Source: Geobacter sp. UBA1603 (GTDB lineage Bacteria; Desulfobacterota; Desulfuromonadia; Geobacterales; Pseudopelobacteraceae). From it: DNA of 32,648 nt. Shown here piece by piece: positions 1-6,996 of this stretch. Where the stretch lies: positions 15,258 through 47,905 of the forward strand of contig DCNF01000043.1 in assembly GCA_002322035.1 (NCBI GenBank). Reading direction: 5' to 3'. A program made the translations under genes and the position numbers. How positions within the stretch are numbered: the first letter of the stretch is position 1; each line of letters opens with the position of its first letter. Below the pieces are notes generated by a model. The model ran no database searches, was not told where the DNA came from, and saw only the letters and a program-made list of their open reading frames with translations.

Positions 1-1058
1 GGAGGTGGAACTACGACCGGTGGTGGTGGAGCTACGACCGGTGGCGGAATGTCAAGCGGAGGGGGCAACGGTGTTACGGCCGGCGGAGTTACGGGTGGCG
101 GCACATTCCCCGAAGGTTGGGGCGGCACTGTTTCAGCAGGCGGAGGGGCAACAGGTTGCGGCGCTGTGGTCGGCGGTATTGCCGACTGCGGCTGCCCTGC
201 CCCGGAAAGAACAAATGATGCGCTCTGCTCTTTGGAGGTATTCCCTTTCGAGTCAGTTGCCTGGGCAATGATCCGGTATGATCCTCCGGGCAGCTGGAAC
301 GTCTGGGTCGTACCCTCCCACACCCTCCCCAGATTGTTCAGTATCTGCTCCTGAACCTGGATACCTCGGGAGTCGAGAATGCGGAATCGAATATCCCGCA
401 GGCTTTTGTCGTCGTTTGCCTTGGCGCTGAAACTGACGGTCTCAGCGCTGAGGACATTTACCTTAATTGCACCCATGGTGGGGGCGATGTCGAAGCGGTC
501 CATTACGCCGACCAGCTTATCGACGATATCACCGCCACCGCCTTGTGCATTCTGGGTGGAGACGGTCGGCTTGAGGTGACTCTGACCCCAGCCGTCATCA
601 CCCGCAGCGGCCGGGGGCGCCATGCCGGGCATCCCCGGAAACGGAGGAGGCATGCCCGGACCACTGGCTACGCTTGGCGGAGTGACCTTTCCCGAAGCGA
701 TGTCGCTTCTTAAACGGAGATCGTCTTCTAACTGGATTGTGTACTGGACTGCCCCAACCGGCTGGTGAAACGAGCCACCTTCCAGTGGAATAAGGGCTGA
801 CGTCTCGCCAGAGTAGCCGTAGGCATTACGGCGGTTGTCGTATTCATCGATCTTGATTTCCTTCTGTTCCCTGCCGGCAGAAATGACCACCCGGACAACC
901 GGATTAGCCGATTGCCACTGCACGTTAATGCTGACGCCCTTCTCAAGATAGGTGGCGTCATGACGGATAACTTCCGGCTTCTCCCCGGCATACGAAACGG
1001 AACAGACATTCAGGATAGTGATGACAATCAGCAACACTAAGCGCGATAACCTGCCCAT
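1..1058 (-). CDS. Exported Ig-like protein with proline-rich tail (paralog B), C-terminus cut by window edge
   Basis: The frame is open from an ATG at 1058 to the window edge (352 complete codons), with a GGGAGGG SD 5 bases upstream. Residues 1-24 form a signal peptide ending near VSYAGE. About residues 26-115 look like a beta-sandwich domain (VQWQSANP, ALIPLEGG, YTIQLEDDL). A Gly/Pro/Met linker (GMPPPFPGMPGMAPP) and DDGWGQSHL follow. A second folded segment of about 100 residues (IKVNVLSAETVSFSAK, GGSYRIIAQATDSKGN) resembles an Ig/fibronectin-like fold. The visible end is Pro-rich and coded partly by a 21-base tandem repeat. The N-terminal part is clearly homologous to the protein at 2251-2994: both share DNRR, ALIP, the YT(I/V)Q(L/I)EDxLRxxSD block and DDGWGQ. 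It lies 22 bases downstream of the lipoprotein gene in the same unit. The family is not one I recognise. Envelope location is inferred from the signal peptide. Confidence 0.85.
   Translation of the reverse strand, partial: MGRLSRLVLLIVITILNVCSVSYAGEKPEVIRHDATYLEKGVSINVQWQSANPVVRVVISAGREQKEIKIDEYDNRRNAYGYSGETSALIPLEGGSFHQPVGAVQYTIQLEDDLRLRSDIASGKVTPPSVASGPGMPPPFPGMPGMAPPAAAGDDGWGQSHLKPTVSTQNAQGGGGDIVDKLVGVMDRFDIAPTMGAIKVNVLSAETVSFSAKANDDKSLRDIRFRILDSRGIQVQEQILNNLGRVWEGTTQTFQLPGGSYRIIAQATDSKGNTSKEQSASFVLSGAGQPQSAIPPTTAPQPVAPPPAETVPPQPSGNVPPPVTPPAVTPLPPPLDIPPPVVAPPPPVVVPP
4..45. repeat. 21-base tandem repeat coding Pro/Val heptads
   Basis: Positions 4-24 and 25-45 are two copies of a 21-base unit differing at two positions (10/31 and 24/45). 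On the minus strand they encode two P/V-rich heptads in the tail of paralog B. The repeat touches the window edge, so more copies may lie outside. Confidence 0.75.
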
Positions 1059-1080
1059 GACGGCCCTCCCATGTAAACGG

Positions 1081-2175
1081 CTAGATTTCACCAGGCTTTA
1101 CCAGCTTGATATTGAAGGCCTCGTCAACGACCGAAACACGGGTATCCCAGGTTTTTGCCTTCATGGTGTCAGTCACATCGGCATCGATGACGGTAACATT
1201 CAGTTTCTGGCGGTGGATTTTGTCAGTTCTCGGGTCGATGCGCGAGAAGATGACACCGCTGAAGTTACCGCAGTCCTCTACTTTCGGAAACGCGGGAAAA
1301 GCGATCGAGAGGGATTTCCGCTTCGGATCGACCGATTTGAGGTCAACAACCCAGGCGGCCACCATATCGCGGCTCATGGCATCTGCCCGCGGGCAGGCCC
1401 AGAGCACGTTGCGGGGAAGCGATTTTCCTCCGCCCGGTTCAATTGCCTGCAGGCGGGCCTTGACGATTACCGAGCCGCCGGCAAAATCAACCGATTTGTC
1501 CAGATCCAGTTTCTGATTGCCGGATTCTCTTTTCTCGTAGCTTCCTTTGTCGATGGCGTGCAGTTTATAGGCGACAACCAGGCCGTCACCCTCCGAACCG
1601 CGGCGCCCCTGGGAGCCGATCTCGGCGACAGCCGTGCCGGTGCCGAGGTGTGACCCGGCGCTAACGCCGATATTGGCCTTGTTTGATTTTTCTTCCTTGA
1701 TCTTGAAGTTTGCCAGGCGAAGCGCCTCGGTAATGTACGGAATGTCCGCCTCAAAGGGAATATCGGCCAGCGAGACCGGCGTTATGATCTCGACGCCTTC
1801 CAGCTTTGCCTTTTCCACGCTGCCGCCCTGAAGGCCAACTTCACCCTGAACCGGTGCCACCACAGGCTGGGCGCCGAGGGCAATTCCCATGTTGTAGGCA
1901 AAATCCTGTTGGAGACCGGAAAATGAGCGCTCCTTCTTGGTGCGGATGTCTCCCACCGTTGGGTCTTCCACCGGGCCGAACTGTTTCGACCAGGCACAAC
2001 CGATGAAGTGGCGATCAATCGGTTTTTTGGCAACGAAGTACTCCTGGTCGGCAATCCCCTCCATTGCCTTCTGGTGGGACTGAATGGCGGTGCCGCCAGT
2101 GGCGACGCACCCGGCGGCGGCAAGTGCTGCCCCCGTTGTCAGGATGGCTAGAAGGTGGCGCGATGTAATCGTCAT
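1081..2175 (-). CDS. Unrecognised exported lipoprotein, 364 aa
   Basis: The ATG at 2175 follows a strong AAGGAG SD. The N-terminus is a lipoprotein signal: basic start, hydrophobic run, then LAAAGC with the acylated Cys at residue 23. The mature part has no motif I know. It has several short beta-like blocks, a Gly-rich stretch near residues 195-225 (SAGSHLGTGTAVAEIGSQG), and a conserved-looking C-terminal half (VIVKARLQAIEPGG, NVLWACPRADAMSRDMVAAW, SVDPKRKSLSIAFPAFP). Cysteines beyond C23 are few. It sits between two paralogous proline-tailed exported proteins (gaps of 75 and 22 bases), so the three products probably act together at the outer membrane. A distant similarity to curli-type assembly lipoproteins is conceivable, but I see no diagnostic residue. 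Exported lipoprotein is a firm call; the function is unknown. Confidence 0.85.
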   Translation of the reverse strand: MTITSRHLLAILTTGAALAAAGCVATGGTAIQSHQKAMEGIADQEYFVAKKPIDRHFIGCAWSKQFGPVEDPTVGDIRTKKERSFSGLQQDFAYNMGIALGAQPVVAPVQGEVGLQGGSVEKAKLEGVEIITPVSLADIPFEADIPYITEALRLANFKIKEEKSNKANIGVSAGSHLGTGTAVAEIGSQGRRGSEGDGLVVAYKLHAIDKGSYEKRESGNQKLDLDKSVDFAGGSVIVKARLQAIEPGGGKSLPRNVLWACPRADAMSRDMVAAWVVDLKSVDPKRKSLSIAFPAFPKVEDCGNFSGVIFSRIDPRTDKIHRQKLNVTVIDADVTDTMKAKTWDTRVSVVDEAFNIKLVKPGEI

Positions 2176-2250
2176 GTTTCTGCTCCTTTCTCCTATGAAT
2201 GTCAGCGATGAAAAAACGGTGGATATAGACGTTGCGGATCTATCCTTTCC

Positions 2251-2994
2251 TCACAGTGGTGGTGGCGGAGGAGGAGGCGGAGGTGGTGGCGGAATCATCC
2301 CCGGATCGATTGGCGGCGGCATTGGCGGGGGCGGAACAGAGCCCTGGCTCTGGTTCGGCAGTGGCGGTTGTGGTTGCAGAACAGGTGGGGGAATCCCCGG
2401 ATTCATCGGCATCACGGGTGGGGCAGGAGCGATGGGGGGAGGGAGCATTCCGCCCGTTTGCGGTGGAGGAAACATCGGCTGTTGGGGGAAACCCGGGGGG
2501 GGCTGGTGGAGCATCCCGGACGGAGCAGTGCCGGCGCCCGGAATACTCGCCGATGCACCCGGCTGCGTCAGACGGTTCTGGCCCCAACCGTCGTCCGCCG
2601 GATAGGCACCATGTACCGGGCGCTGACCGGTGATCGCCCCCGTCACACTGTCACTTTTCCGGCGCAGTTCATCCTCGATCTGCACAGTGTATCCGGAAGA
2701 TCCGCCCATTGCCGGGCCGGAGGGTATCAGTGCTGTTACCTCTCCCGTAAAACCGTCCGGCGTGCGGCGATTGTCACGAAAATCAACGTCGATGATTTTG
2801 CGTTCATTGCCGAAAGAAATGAACGCCTTGGCAATCGGATCCTCTGAATTCCATTGGATGCGGAAAGTGGCCCCTGAATCGACAATTGCCGCGTCAATTC
2901 GTGTAATTTGAGGCTTACTGCCGGCAATACATGGGCTCACAATACAGAGGAGTAAAGCTATGATCACATATACGGCGGCTCGTCGGAATTCCAT
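2251..2994 (-). CDS. Exported protein with polyproline C-terminus (paralog A), 247 aa
   Basis: The ATG at 2994 has GGAGG 6 bases upstream (3001-3005) and a promoter just beyond. Residues 1-24 are a signal peptide (AAVYVIIALLLCIVSP). Residues 26-115 form the beta-sandwich domain shared with the protein at 1-1058. Then come DDGWGQNRL and about 110 residues dominated by Pro, Gly, Met and Gln. The last 13 residues are twelve consecutive prolines and a Leu before the TGA stop. It is first in a three-gene unit with the lipoprotein and paralog B, and lacks the second folded segment of paralog B. Translation of the polyproline run should require elongation factor P (known biology). A role as a wall-spanning or protein-binding tail is inference. 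Confidence 0.88.
   Translation of the reverse strand: MEFRRAAVYVIIALLLCIVSPCIAGSKPQITRIDAAIVDSGATFRIQWNSEDPIAKAFISFGNERKIIDVDFRDNRRTPDGFTGEVTALIPSGPAMGGSSGYTVQIEDELRRKSDSVTGAITGQRPVHGAYPADDGWGQNRLTQPGASASIPGAGTAPSGMLHQPPPGFPQQPMFPPPQTGGMLPPPIAPAPPVMPMNPGIPPPVLQPQPPLPNQSQGSVPPPPMPPPIDPGMIPPPPPPPPPPPPL
2257..2292. repeat. Triplet repeat encoding twelve consecutive prolines
   Basis: Twelve NGG triplets on the plus strand (TGG, CGG, AGG mix) read as twelve proline codons on the minus strand at the end of paralog A. The tract is G-rich on the plus strand. It could change length by slippage without shifting the frame. Confidence 0.9.
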
Positions 2995-3015
2995 AACAAT
3001 CCTCCAATGCTGCCA

Positions 3016-3043
3016 TTTATATCACACAATCCTCAATTCACAA
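3016..3043 (-). promoter_or_regulatory. Sigma70-like promoter of the paralog A / lipoprotein / paralog B unit
   Basis: On the minus strand, TTGTGA (3043-3038), 16 bases, then TATAAA (3021-3016). The predicted start is near 3009, just ahead of the SD at 3005-3001. This separates the three-gene unit from the histidine kinase gene upstream. Confidence 0.55.
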
Positions 3044-3066
3044 TGGCCAATATCGCCTGAAGCTTA

Positions 3067-3091
3067 TAAACCGGGATCAGCCCCGATCCGG
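3067..3091 (-). terminator. Weak hairpin at the end of the histidine kinase gene
   Basis: On the minus strand CCGGATC pairs with GATCCCGG (one bulge) around a GGGGCT loop and is followed by TTTATAA. The T-run is short, so termination is only plausible. The hairpin overlaps the stop region of the kinase gene. Confidence 0.35.
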
Positions 3092-4168
3092 AAACCGTGC
3101 CACCACCGTCGTGCCTGTACCAATCACGCTCTCCACAACCAGCGAACCGTTATGAGCTTCGATAATTTTGCGCGTTACCGCCAGGCCAAGGCCGGTCCCA
3201 TCGGGTTTGGTGGTAAAAAACGGTTCGAAGATCCGCTCGCGCACGTCGGCCGGGATGCCGGGGCCGGTATCTGTGAAACGGATTTCAGAGCCCTGCGAAG
3301 TCCGGTCGGCGGTTATGGCTACACTGCCACCGGCGGGAGTGGCCTGCAGGGCGTTGAGGACTATATTAAGGAAGGCCTGGCGCAGCTTTTCGCCGTCTCC
3401 GGTGACCGTCAGCTCATCAGCCGCTGGAAGGAGTTCAAGCCTGATGCCCCTCTGTCGCGCTTCAGTTGCAGTGAGGGTGACGATGGTCTCCAGTTCTTCA
3501 CGAAGCGAGCAATGCCGCATTTCGGCTGCCTGGGGACGGGCCAGGCGGAGAAAGTCCTCGACCACATGGTTGAGCCGTTCCGTTTCCTTGATCTGGATCT
3601 CGATGAATTCATGTTTCGGCTCGCCGGGGCGGTAGTCGTCCCGCAGAATTTCTGCCGTCCCGCGGATGGAACCCAAGGGGTTTCTGATCTCATGGGCAAG
3701 CACCGCCGCCATCTCCCCCAGGGTCGACAATTTCTCCGACCGCCGGAGCTGCTCCTCCACAGCGATGATCCGCTCCGATTGAACCGTGAGTTGCCGGTTT
3801 GATTCCTCCAGCCCGCGGGCAGTGCGCTCCAGTTCAGAGTTCCGCTCCTGCTCGCGCTGCGCCAGCAGCCCGGTAGTGGCTCCGACCACGTTATACATGA
3901 CGATCTCCAGGTACTTCTCCATGCCAAGGGTGAAGCCTTCGCCCCACTGGAAAAGGATATGCGGGGCATAAACCACGCTCACAACCAGAGCGCAGCCGAG
4001 CCCTCCCCGGAAACCGAACCAGAGTGCGGCCAGGATGATTGGCAGGTAGTAAAAGCGCTGGAAAATGTCGTGCAGGTAGTGCAGGTGGAGCGGCGTGAAA
4101 TAGTGCAGCAGGCTGATGCCGAGGATCGAGAGCCCAAGGAGGGCGATGCGCAGGGGTGTCCGGTTCAT
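3077..4168 (-). CDS. Membrane-bound sensor histidine kinase (NtrB-like), orphan
   Basis: Taking the ATG at 4168 gives 363 aa. A TTG 36 bases upstream would overlap the ATPase gene and is less likely. Residues 5-105 hold about four hydrophobic segments with no large periplasmic loop. A coiled-coil linker (about 105-145) follows, then HisKA with phospho-acceptor H159 in [11 protein letters not shown], then HATPase_c with N-box N272, DTGPGI (300-305) and GTGLGL (324-329). All catalytic motifs are intact. No response regulator gene is adjacent on either side, so the partner must be elsewhere. It starts 22 bases after the ABC ATPase stop and is probably cotranscribed with the DUF2318/ABC genes. 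Co-sensing of the transported or periplasmic metal/redox state is an inference from position. Confidence 0.92.
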   Translation of the reverse strand: MNRTPLRIALLGLSILGISLLHYFTPLHLHYLHDIFQRFYYLPIILAALWFGFRGGLGCALVVSVVYAPHILFQWGEGFTLGMEKYLEIVMYNVVGATTGLLAQREQERNSELERTARGLEESNRQLTVQSERIIAVEEQLRRSEKLSTLGEMAAVLAHEIRNPLGSIRGTAEILRDDYRPGEPKHEFIEIQIKETERLNHVVEDFLRLARPQAAEMRHCSLREELETIVTLTATEARQRGIRLELLPAADELTVTGDGEKLRQAFLNIVLNALQATPAGGSVAITADRTSQGSEIRFTDTGPGIPADVRERIFEPFFTTKPDGTGLGLAVTRKIIEAHNGSLVVESVIGTGTTVVARFPDRG

Positions 4169-4190
4169 ACCTGCGTTTATAGCGCAGATT

Positions 4191-4862
4191 TTATTCAGCC
4201 ACAACCATGCCGTCTTTCAGGGTGATCGTCCGGTCGGCATACTGCCCGTTGTCCGGGTTATGGGTGACCATCACGATGGTCTGACCGGCATCGTTCAACC
4301 TGCGGAACAGGGCCATAACCTCGTTGCTGGTGGCCGAGTCAAGGTTGCCGGTCGGCTCGTCGGCCAACAGGATCGCCGGATCGTTGACAATCGCACGGGC
4401 GATGGCAACCCTTTCCTGCTCGCCACCGGAAAGCTGATTGGGGAGCCGGTCAAGCTTTCCGCCAAGCCCGACCTGGGCCAGTGCCGCAGCAGCCTTAACC
4501 CGTTTTTCGGCTCCTTTCATCTTAACGATGGCCAGCGGCAGCATGACGTTTTCAACCGCTGTCAGGTATGGGATCAGGTGAAAGGCCTGGAATACGAACC
4601 CCAGACGGGAGGCACGGAAGTCGGCCAGCTTCTCTCCGGGGAGCTGATAGAGCCGGACTCCTGCCATCTCCACCTCGCCGCCGGTCGGATGGTTCATCCC
4701 TCCCAGCACCGAGAGCAGAGTACTCTTGCCGGATCCAGACTGCCCCATGATGGTGATGAACTCTCCTGCCTCGATGCTGATGTCAATACCACGCAGCGCC
4801 TCGACGGTCTCTTCGCCGCTGGTGTAATGTTTGGTAAGGTTTTCGATCTTGATAAGTGACAC
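4191..4862 (-). CDS. ABC transporter ATP-binding protein (LolD/MacB type)
   Basis: A GTG at 4862 preceded by GAGG 8 bases upstream gives 223 aa, typical of the LolD/FtsE/MacB ATPase group. A farther upstream start would run into an inverted repeat and adds residues unlike the family. Motifs seen: Walker A GQSGSGKST (40-48), Q-loop Q92, signature LSGGE (144-148), Walker B ILLADEP (164-170), D-loop GNLD, switch H201. Its partner is the permease at 5007-6167. ATPases of this group usually power mechanotransmission or efflux rather than import. The 144-base gap to the permease gene contains a long inverted repeat. Confidence 0.93.
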   Translation of the reverse strand: MSLIKIENLTKHYTSGEETVEALRGIDISIEAGEFITIMGQSGSGKSTLLSVLGGMNHPTGGEVEMAGVRLYQLPGEKLADFRASRLGFVFQAFHLIPYLTAVENVMLPLAIVKMKGAEKRVKAAAALAQVGLGGKLDRLPNQLSGGEQERVAIARAIVNDPAILLADEPTGNLDSATSNEVMALFRRLNDAGQTIVMVTHNPDNGQYADRTITLKDGMVVAE

Positions 4863-4885
4863 AATGATATCCTCAAAAGTCAAAG

Positions 4886-4996
4886 GCAATGGAACACGGA
4901 TCAAACCTGATTGGGCAGAGTTTCACGGATTAACAAATTTATTGTGTTTGCAAAGTCATAAATCCGCTTTTATCCGCTCAATCCGCGTTCCATTGC
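4886..4996. repeat. Inverted-repeat element between permease and ATPase genes
   Basis: The 16-base arms at 4886-4901 and 4981-4996 are reverse complements with one mismatch (GCAATGGAACRCGGAT). Inside the right half the hexamer ATCCGC occurs three times (4967-4986 region), and a CACGGATTAA relative lies in the left half. The inner sequence is A+T-rich relative to its neighbours and has no coding signal. It looks like a small palindromic intergenic repeat (REP/MITE-like) inserted within the operon. Confidence 0.65.
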
Positions 4997-5006
4997 AGTT
5001 ACGTAG

Positions 5007-6167
5007 TTATAAAGCTCTTAGTGCCTCGGTCGGGTCCATCTTACTCGCATGCAGCGCCGGATAGAGGCTCGCCAGCAATCCCAGCAGCAGCGCCAAGCCG
5101 ACCGATCCGCCGGCCACCCAGTAGTCCCACAGCAGCTTTGCGTTCTTCGCCTCGGCCATGAACGGCAGGGTCAACGTGGCCACCCCCATGCCGGCCGCAT
5201 AGCCGAGAATGCCTGCCAGCAGGCTCACCAGGGCCGCCTCCAGCAGGATGATGCGCATGATATGGCTTCTGCGGAATCCGATGGCGCGAAACACACCGAT
5301 CTCGACCGTCCGCTCGTTGACGCTTCCCATCATGGTGACAAATACGATCAGGGAGCCAATGAAGACAACCACCCCCGCCATGGCGTACGAAAACCGCTTG
5401 AACTGGTCGAGGGTTTTAAGCCGCCCCTCGACGACCTGCTGGATGGCTGATACCTTGGCCTCTGGCAACTTCTCGGCAATCTGGGTCACCATGTCGCCGA
5501 TCGGGCACCCGGAACAAAGGGCCGCAACCTCGGCCAGCGTTATTTTTCCTTCCTTGCCGAGCAGTTTCTGCGCCTTTTTCAGTGAGGAGAAGACGAGCGA
5601 ATCATCCTGGGAACCGGTCTGGTCAAGCACACCGGAAACCGTGAACTGTTCGCCTCTGATCTCAAGGGTGTCGCCCGGGCTGGCATTGAGCACTTTCGAT
5701 GCTTCAGAACCAAGCAGCAGGTCGTTGTCTGATTTCGGCTCATTGCCGAAAACCTTCCACCATTGCTTCATCTTCAGCTCACCCTCAAAATGAACCCCCA
5801 CCAGCAGCACATCATGGTTGTTGATCCGGATTCCTCCCAGCACCTTGGGGCTGACCGCCGAAATGTTCTTGTGGTTGGCGATGGTTTTGATCCGGGCCAG
5901 ATCGCTCTCGCGGATTTCACGCTGGTCGAACGTGACACCACCCAGGCTGATGCCGCCATAGTTCATTGACAGTGCTGTACTCTGGGGAGTGATCAGGATA
6001 TTGGCCCCGAACTCGTCCATCTTGCGTTCGATATCTGTCGACATGGAGCGGGTCAAAGTTACCAGAGTGACAATGGTGGCGATTCCAACCATAAGCCCGA
6101 TGGTCAGGAACGCCATTTTAACCTTGCGCCGGCGCAGATTGTTGAGTGAAATCGTGGAAAGCCGCAT
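5007..6167 (-). CDS. MacB/FtsX-family ABC permease with periplasmic CxxC
   Basis: 386 aa. The start ATG overlaps the DUF2318 stop by one base (TGATG), implying translational coupling. Layout: one TM helix at about 19-38, a periplasmic MacB_PCD-type domain at about 40-255, then three TM helices (about 262-281, 306-330, 352-372). The cytoplasmic motif EIGVFRAIGF (289-298) is typical of the FtsX/MacB family. The periplasmic domain contains C218-S-G-C221-P, which is unusual for MacB/LolCE permeases and suggests metal or redox chemistry. Similar permeases next to DUF2318 genes occur in P19/FTR1 iron loci (established for Campylobacter-type clusters). FTR1 and P19 themselves are not in this window. 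Confidence 0.92.
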   Translation of the reverse strand: MRLSTISLNNLRRRKVKMAFLTIGLMVGIATIVTLVTLTRSMSTDIERKMDEFGANILITPQSTALSMNYGGISLGGVTFDQREIRESDLARIKTIANHKNISAVSPKVLGGIRINNHDVLLVGVHFEGELKMKQWWKVFGNEPKSDNDLLLGSEASKVLNASPGDTLEIRGEQFTVSGVLDQTGSQDDSLVFSSLKKAQKLLGKEGKITLAEVAALCSGCPIGDMVTQIAEKLPEAKVSAIQQVVEGRLKTLDQFKRFSYAMAGVVVFIGSLIVFVTMMGSVNERTVEIGVFRAIGFRRSHIMRIILLEAALVSLLAGILGYAAGMGVATLTLPFMAEAKNAKLLWDYWVAGGSVGLALLLGLLASLYPALHASKMDPTEALRAL

Positions 6168-6631
6168 CAGAAGTATCTCGCCCCGCCCTTCAGGTCGCTT
6201 GCCTTGATGATAATGCTGGTGCCGCTTACCTGGCTCGGCAGGTAACCCGGGTTGCAGCCTCCGGTAGCATTGGGGCCAAGCTTGCTGACCGCAAACTTCT
6301 GGTTGCAGTTGTTGCAGTTCATTTTATCGCCCTGCTGGTCATACCCTTTTTTGGACTTGTAGCAGGCATCACAGGCGTCAAATGCGGTTCTGATACCGCC
6401 GTCGGCCGCCTTGACCGCAAAAAAAGCCACTTCCTTGCCACCGTCGTCGAATTTGAAAAACTTTGCCTTGCCGTCTGCCAACTTTGAAACCGGGATGCTA
6501 ATGACGCCCCCGCTGGCCTTGACCTTCTCATACTTGCCCAGAGAAAAGGCGAAAACCACCGTTGTACAAAGAACTATCAGAAGAGCACCCCCCCATACCA
6601 CCGTACTACGTCCCATTCCTTGTGAAGCCAT
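6167..6631 (-). CDS. DUF2318-like membrane-anchored cysteine protein, 154 aa
   Basis: Residues 10-30 form an N-terminal TM anchor; the rest should be periplasmic. The Cys pattern is C87-x2-C90, C106-x2-C109 and C126, within FDACDACYKSKKGY, MNCNNCNQKF and GGCNPGYLP. This matches the Fe-S or metal-binding domain annotated as DUF2318, seen next to MacB-type permeases in iron-uptake clusters. It is the second gene of the unit, 2 bases after the small Cys peptide and overlapping the permease start. Metal or redox handling in the periplasm is inferred from the cysteines and neighbours; the bound ligand is unknown. Confidence 0.88.
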   Translation of the reverse strand: MASQGMGRSTVVWGGALLIVLCTTVVFAFSLGKYEKVKASGGVISIPVSKLADGKAKFFKFDDGGKEVAFFAVKAADGGIRTAFDACDACYKSKKGYDQQGDKMNCNNCNQKFAVSKLGPNATGGCNPGYLPSQVSGTSIIIKASDLKGGARYF

Positions 6632-6633
6632 GA

Positions 6634-6792
6634 TTATTTCCCTTTCACCGTGTTATTTTCAGCGACCTGCGACGGCGCTCCGCAGCATGCGCCAGAAACG
6701 TCAGTGCTATCGAGTCTTACTTTTCTTGCCAGTGCCGCAAGCAGCAGGATTACGCAGAGCACCAGCACACTATTTATGACCCTCTTTTGCAT
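6634..6792 (-). CDS. Small single-TM protein with Cys-Cys motif, 52 aa
   Basis: The ATG at 6792 gives 52 residues: a basic start, one TM helix (about 5-23), then a short periplasmic tail with ACCGAP (C36, C37). The nearest SD (GGAG) is 13 bases upstream, which is long. An out-of-frame ATG closer to it would give only 8 codons. Its stop lies 2 bases before the DUF2318 ATG, and a TATAAT box lies upstream. The vicinal Cys pair next to DUF2318 and a CxxC permease suggests a shared metal or thiol role (inference). It is small, so the call is less certain than for its neighbours. Confidence 0.6.
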   Translation of the reverse strand: MQKRVINSVLVLCVILLLAALARKVRLDSTDVSGACCGAPSQVAENNTVKGK

Positions 6793-6857
6793 GATGTCAT
6801 GACAACTCCAAAGAGCATGCCAACTGCTGAATCCATATGAATTCAAACTGTTGCATT

Positions 6858-6863
6858 ATTATA
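6858..6863 (-). promoter_or_regulatory. Consensus -10 box (TATAAT) of the DUF2318/ABC/kinase unit
   Basis: The minus strand reads TATAAT, placing the start near 6851. No good -35 hexamer lies at the expected distance (the sequence there is TCTCCC or CTCCCA), which suggests an activator-dependent promoter. Confidence 0.5.
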
Positions 6864-6888
6864 CGCTACGCCGGAGACATGGGAGAGC

Positions 6889-6919
6889 AGAATATTCCGT
6901 ACCGTTCGGAGAATATTCC
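6889..6919. promoter_or_regulatory. Two direct repeats AGAATATTCC, 21 bases apart
   Basis: Identical decamers lie at 6889-6898 and 6910-6919, each containing the palindrome GAATATTC. They are two helical turns apart. Their centres fall at about -43 and -64 from the predicted minus-strand start near 6851, which is a classical activator position. They also lie in the cysS upstream region, about 80-110 bases from its ATG. Confidence 0.5.
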
Positions 6920-6996
6920 ACATTTGTCAGTAGCCCCTTGCCTTCCCGCGTAAAAACAGGCAAAATGCCTCTATTTTCAACGGGAGTCTGATTGCC

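Noticed and set aside
5..1009. Open frames on the plus strand and alternate minus frame across the left edge
   Set aside because: The in-frame minus-strand reading has a signal peptide, SD and clear homology to its paralog. The others are Gly/Arg-rich shadows of the proline-coding tract.
2232..2633. Gly-rich plus-strand frames suggesting PE-PGRS-like or silk-like proteins
   Set aside because: They are the complement of proline codons in paralog A and have no SD.
4863..4904. Longer N-terminus for the ABC ATPase
   Set aside because: It would extend into the inverted repeat, has no SD, and the GTG at 4862 has a good SD and fits the family length.
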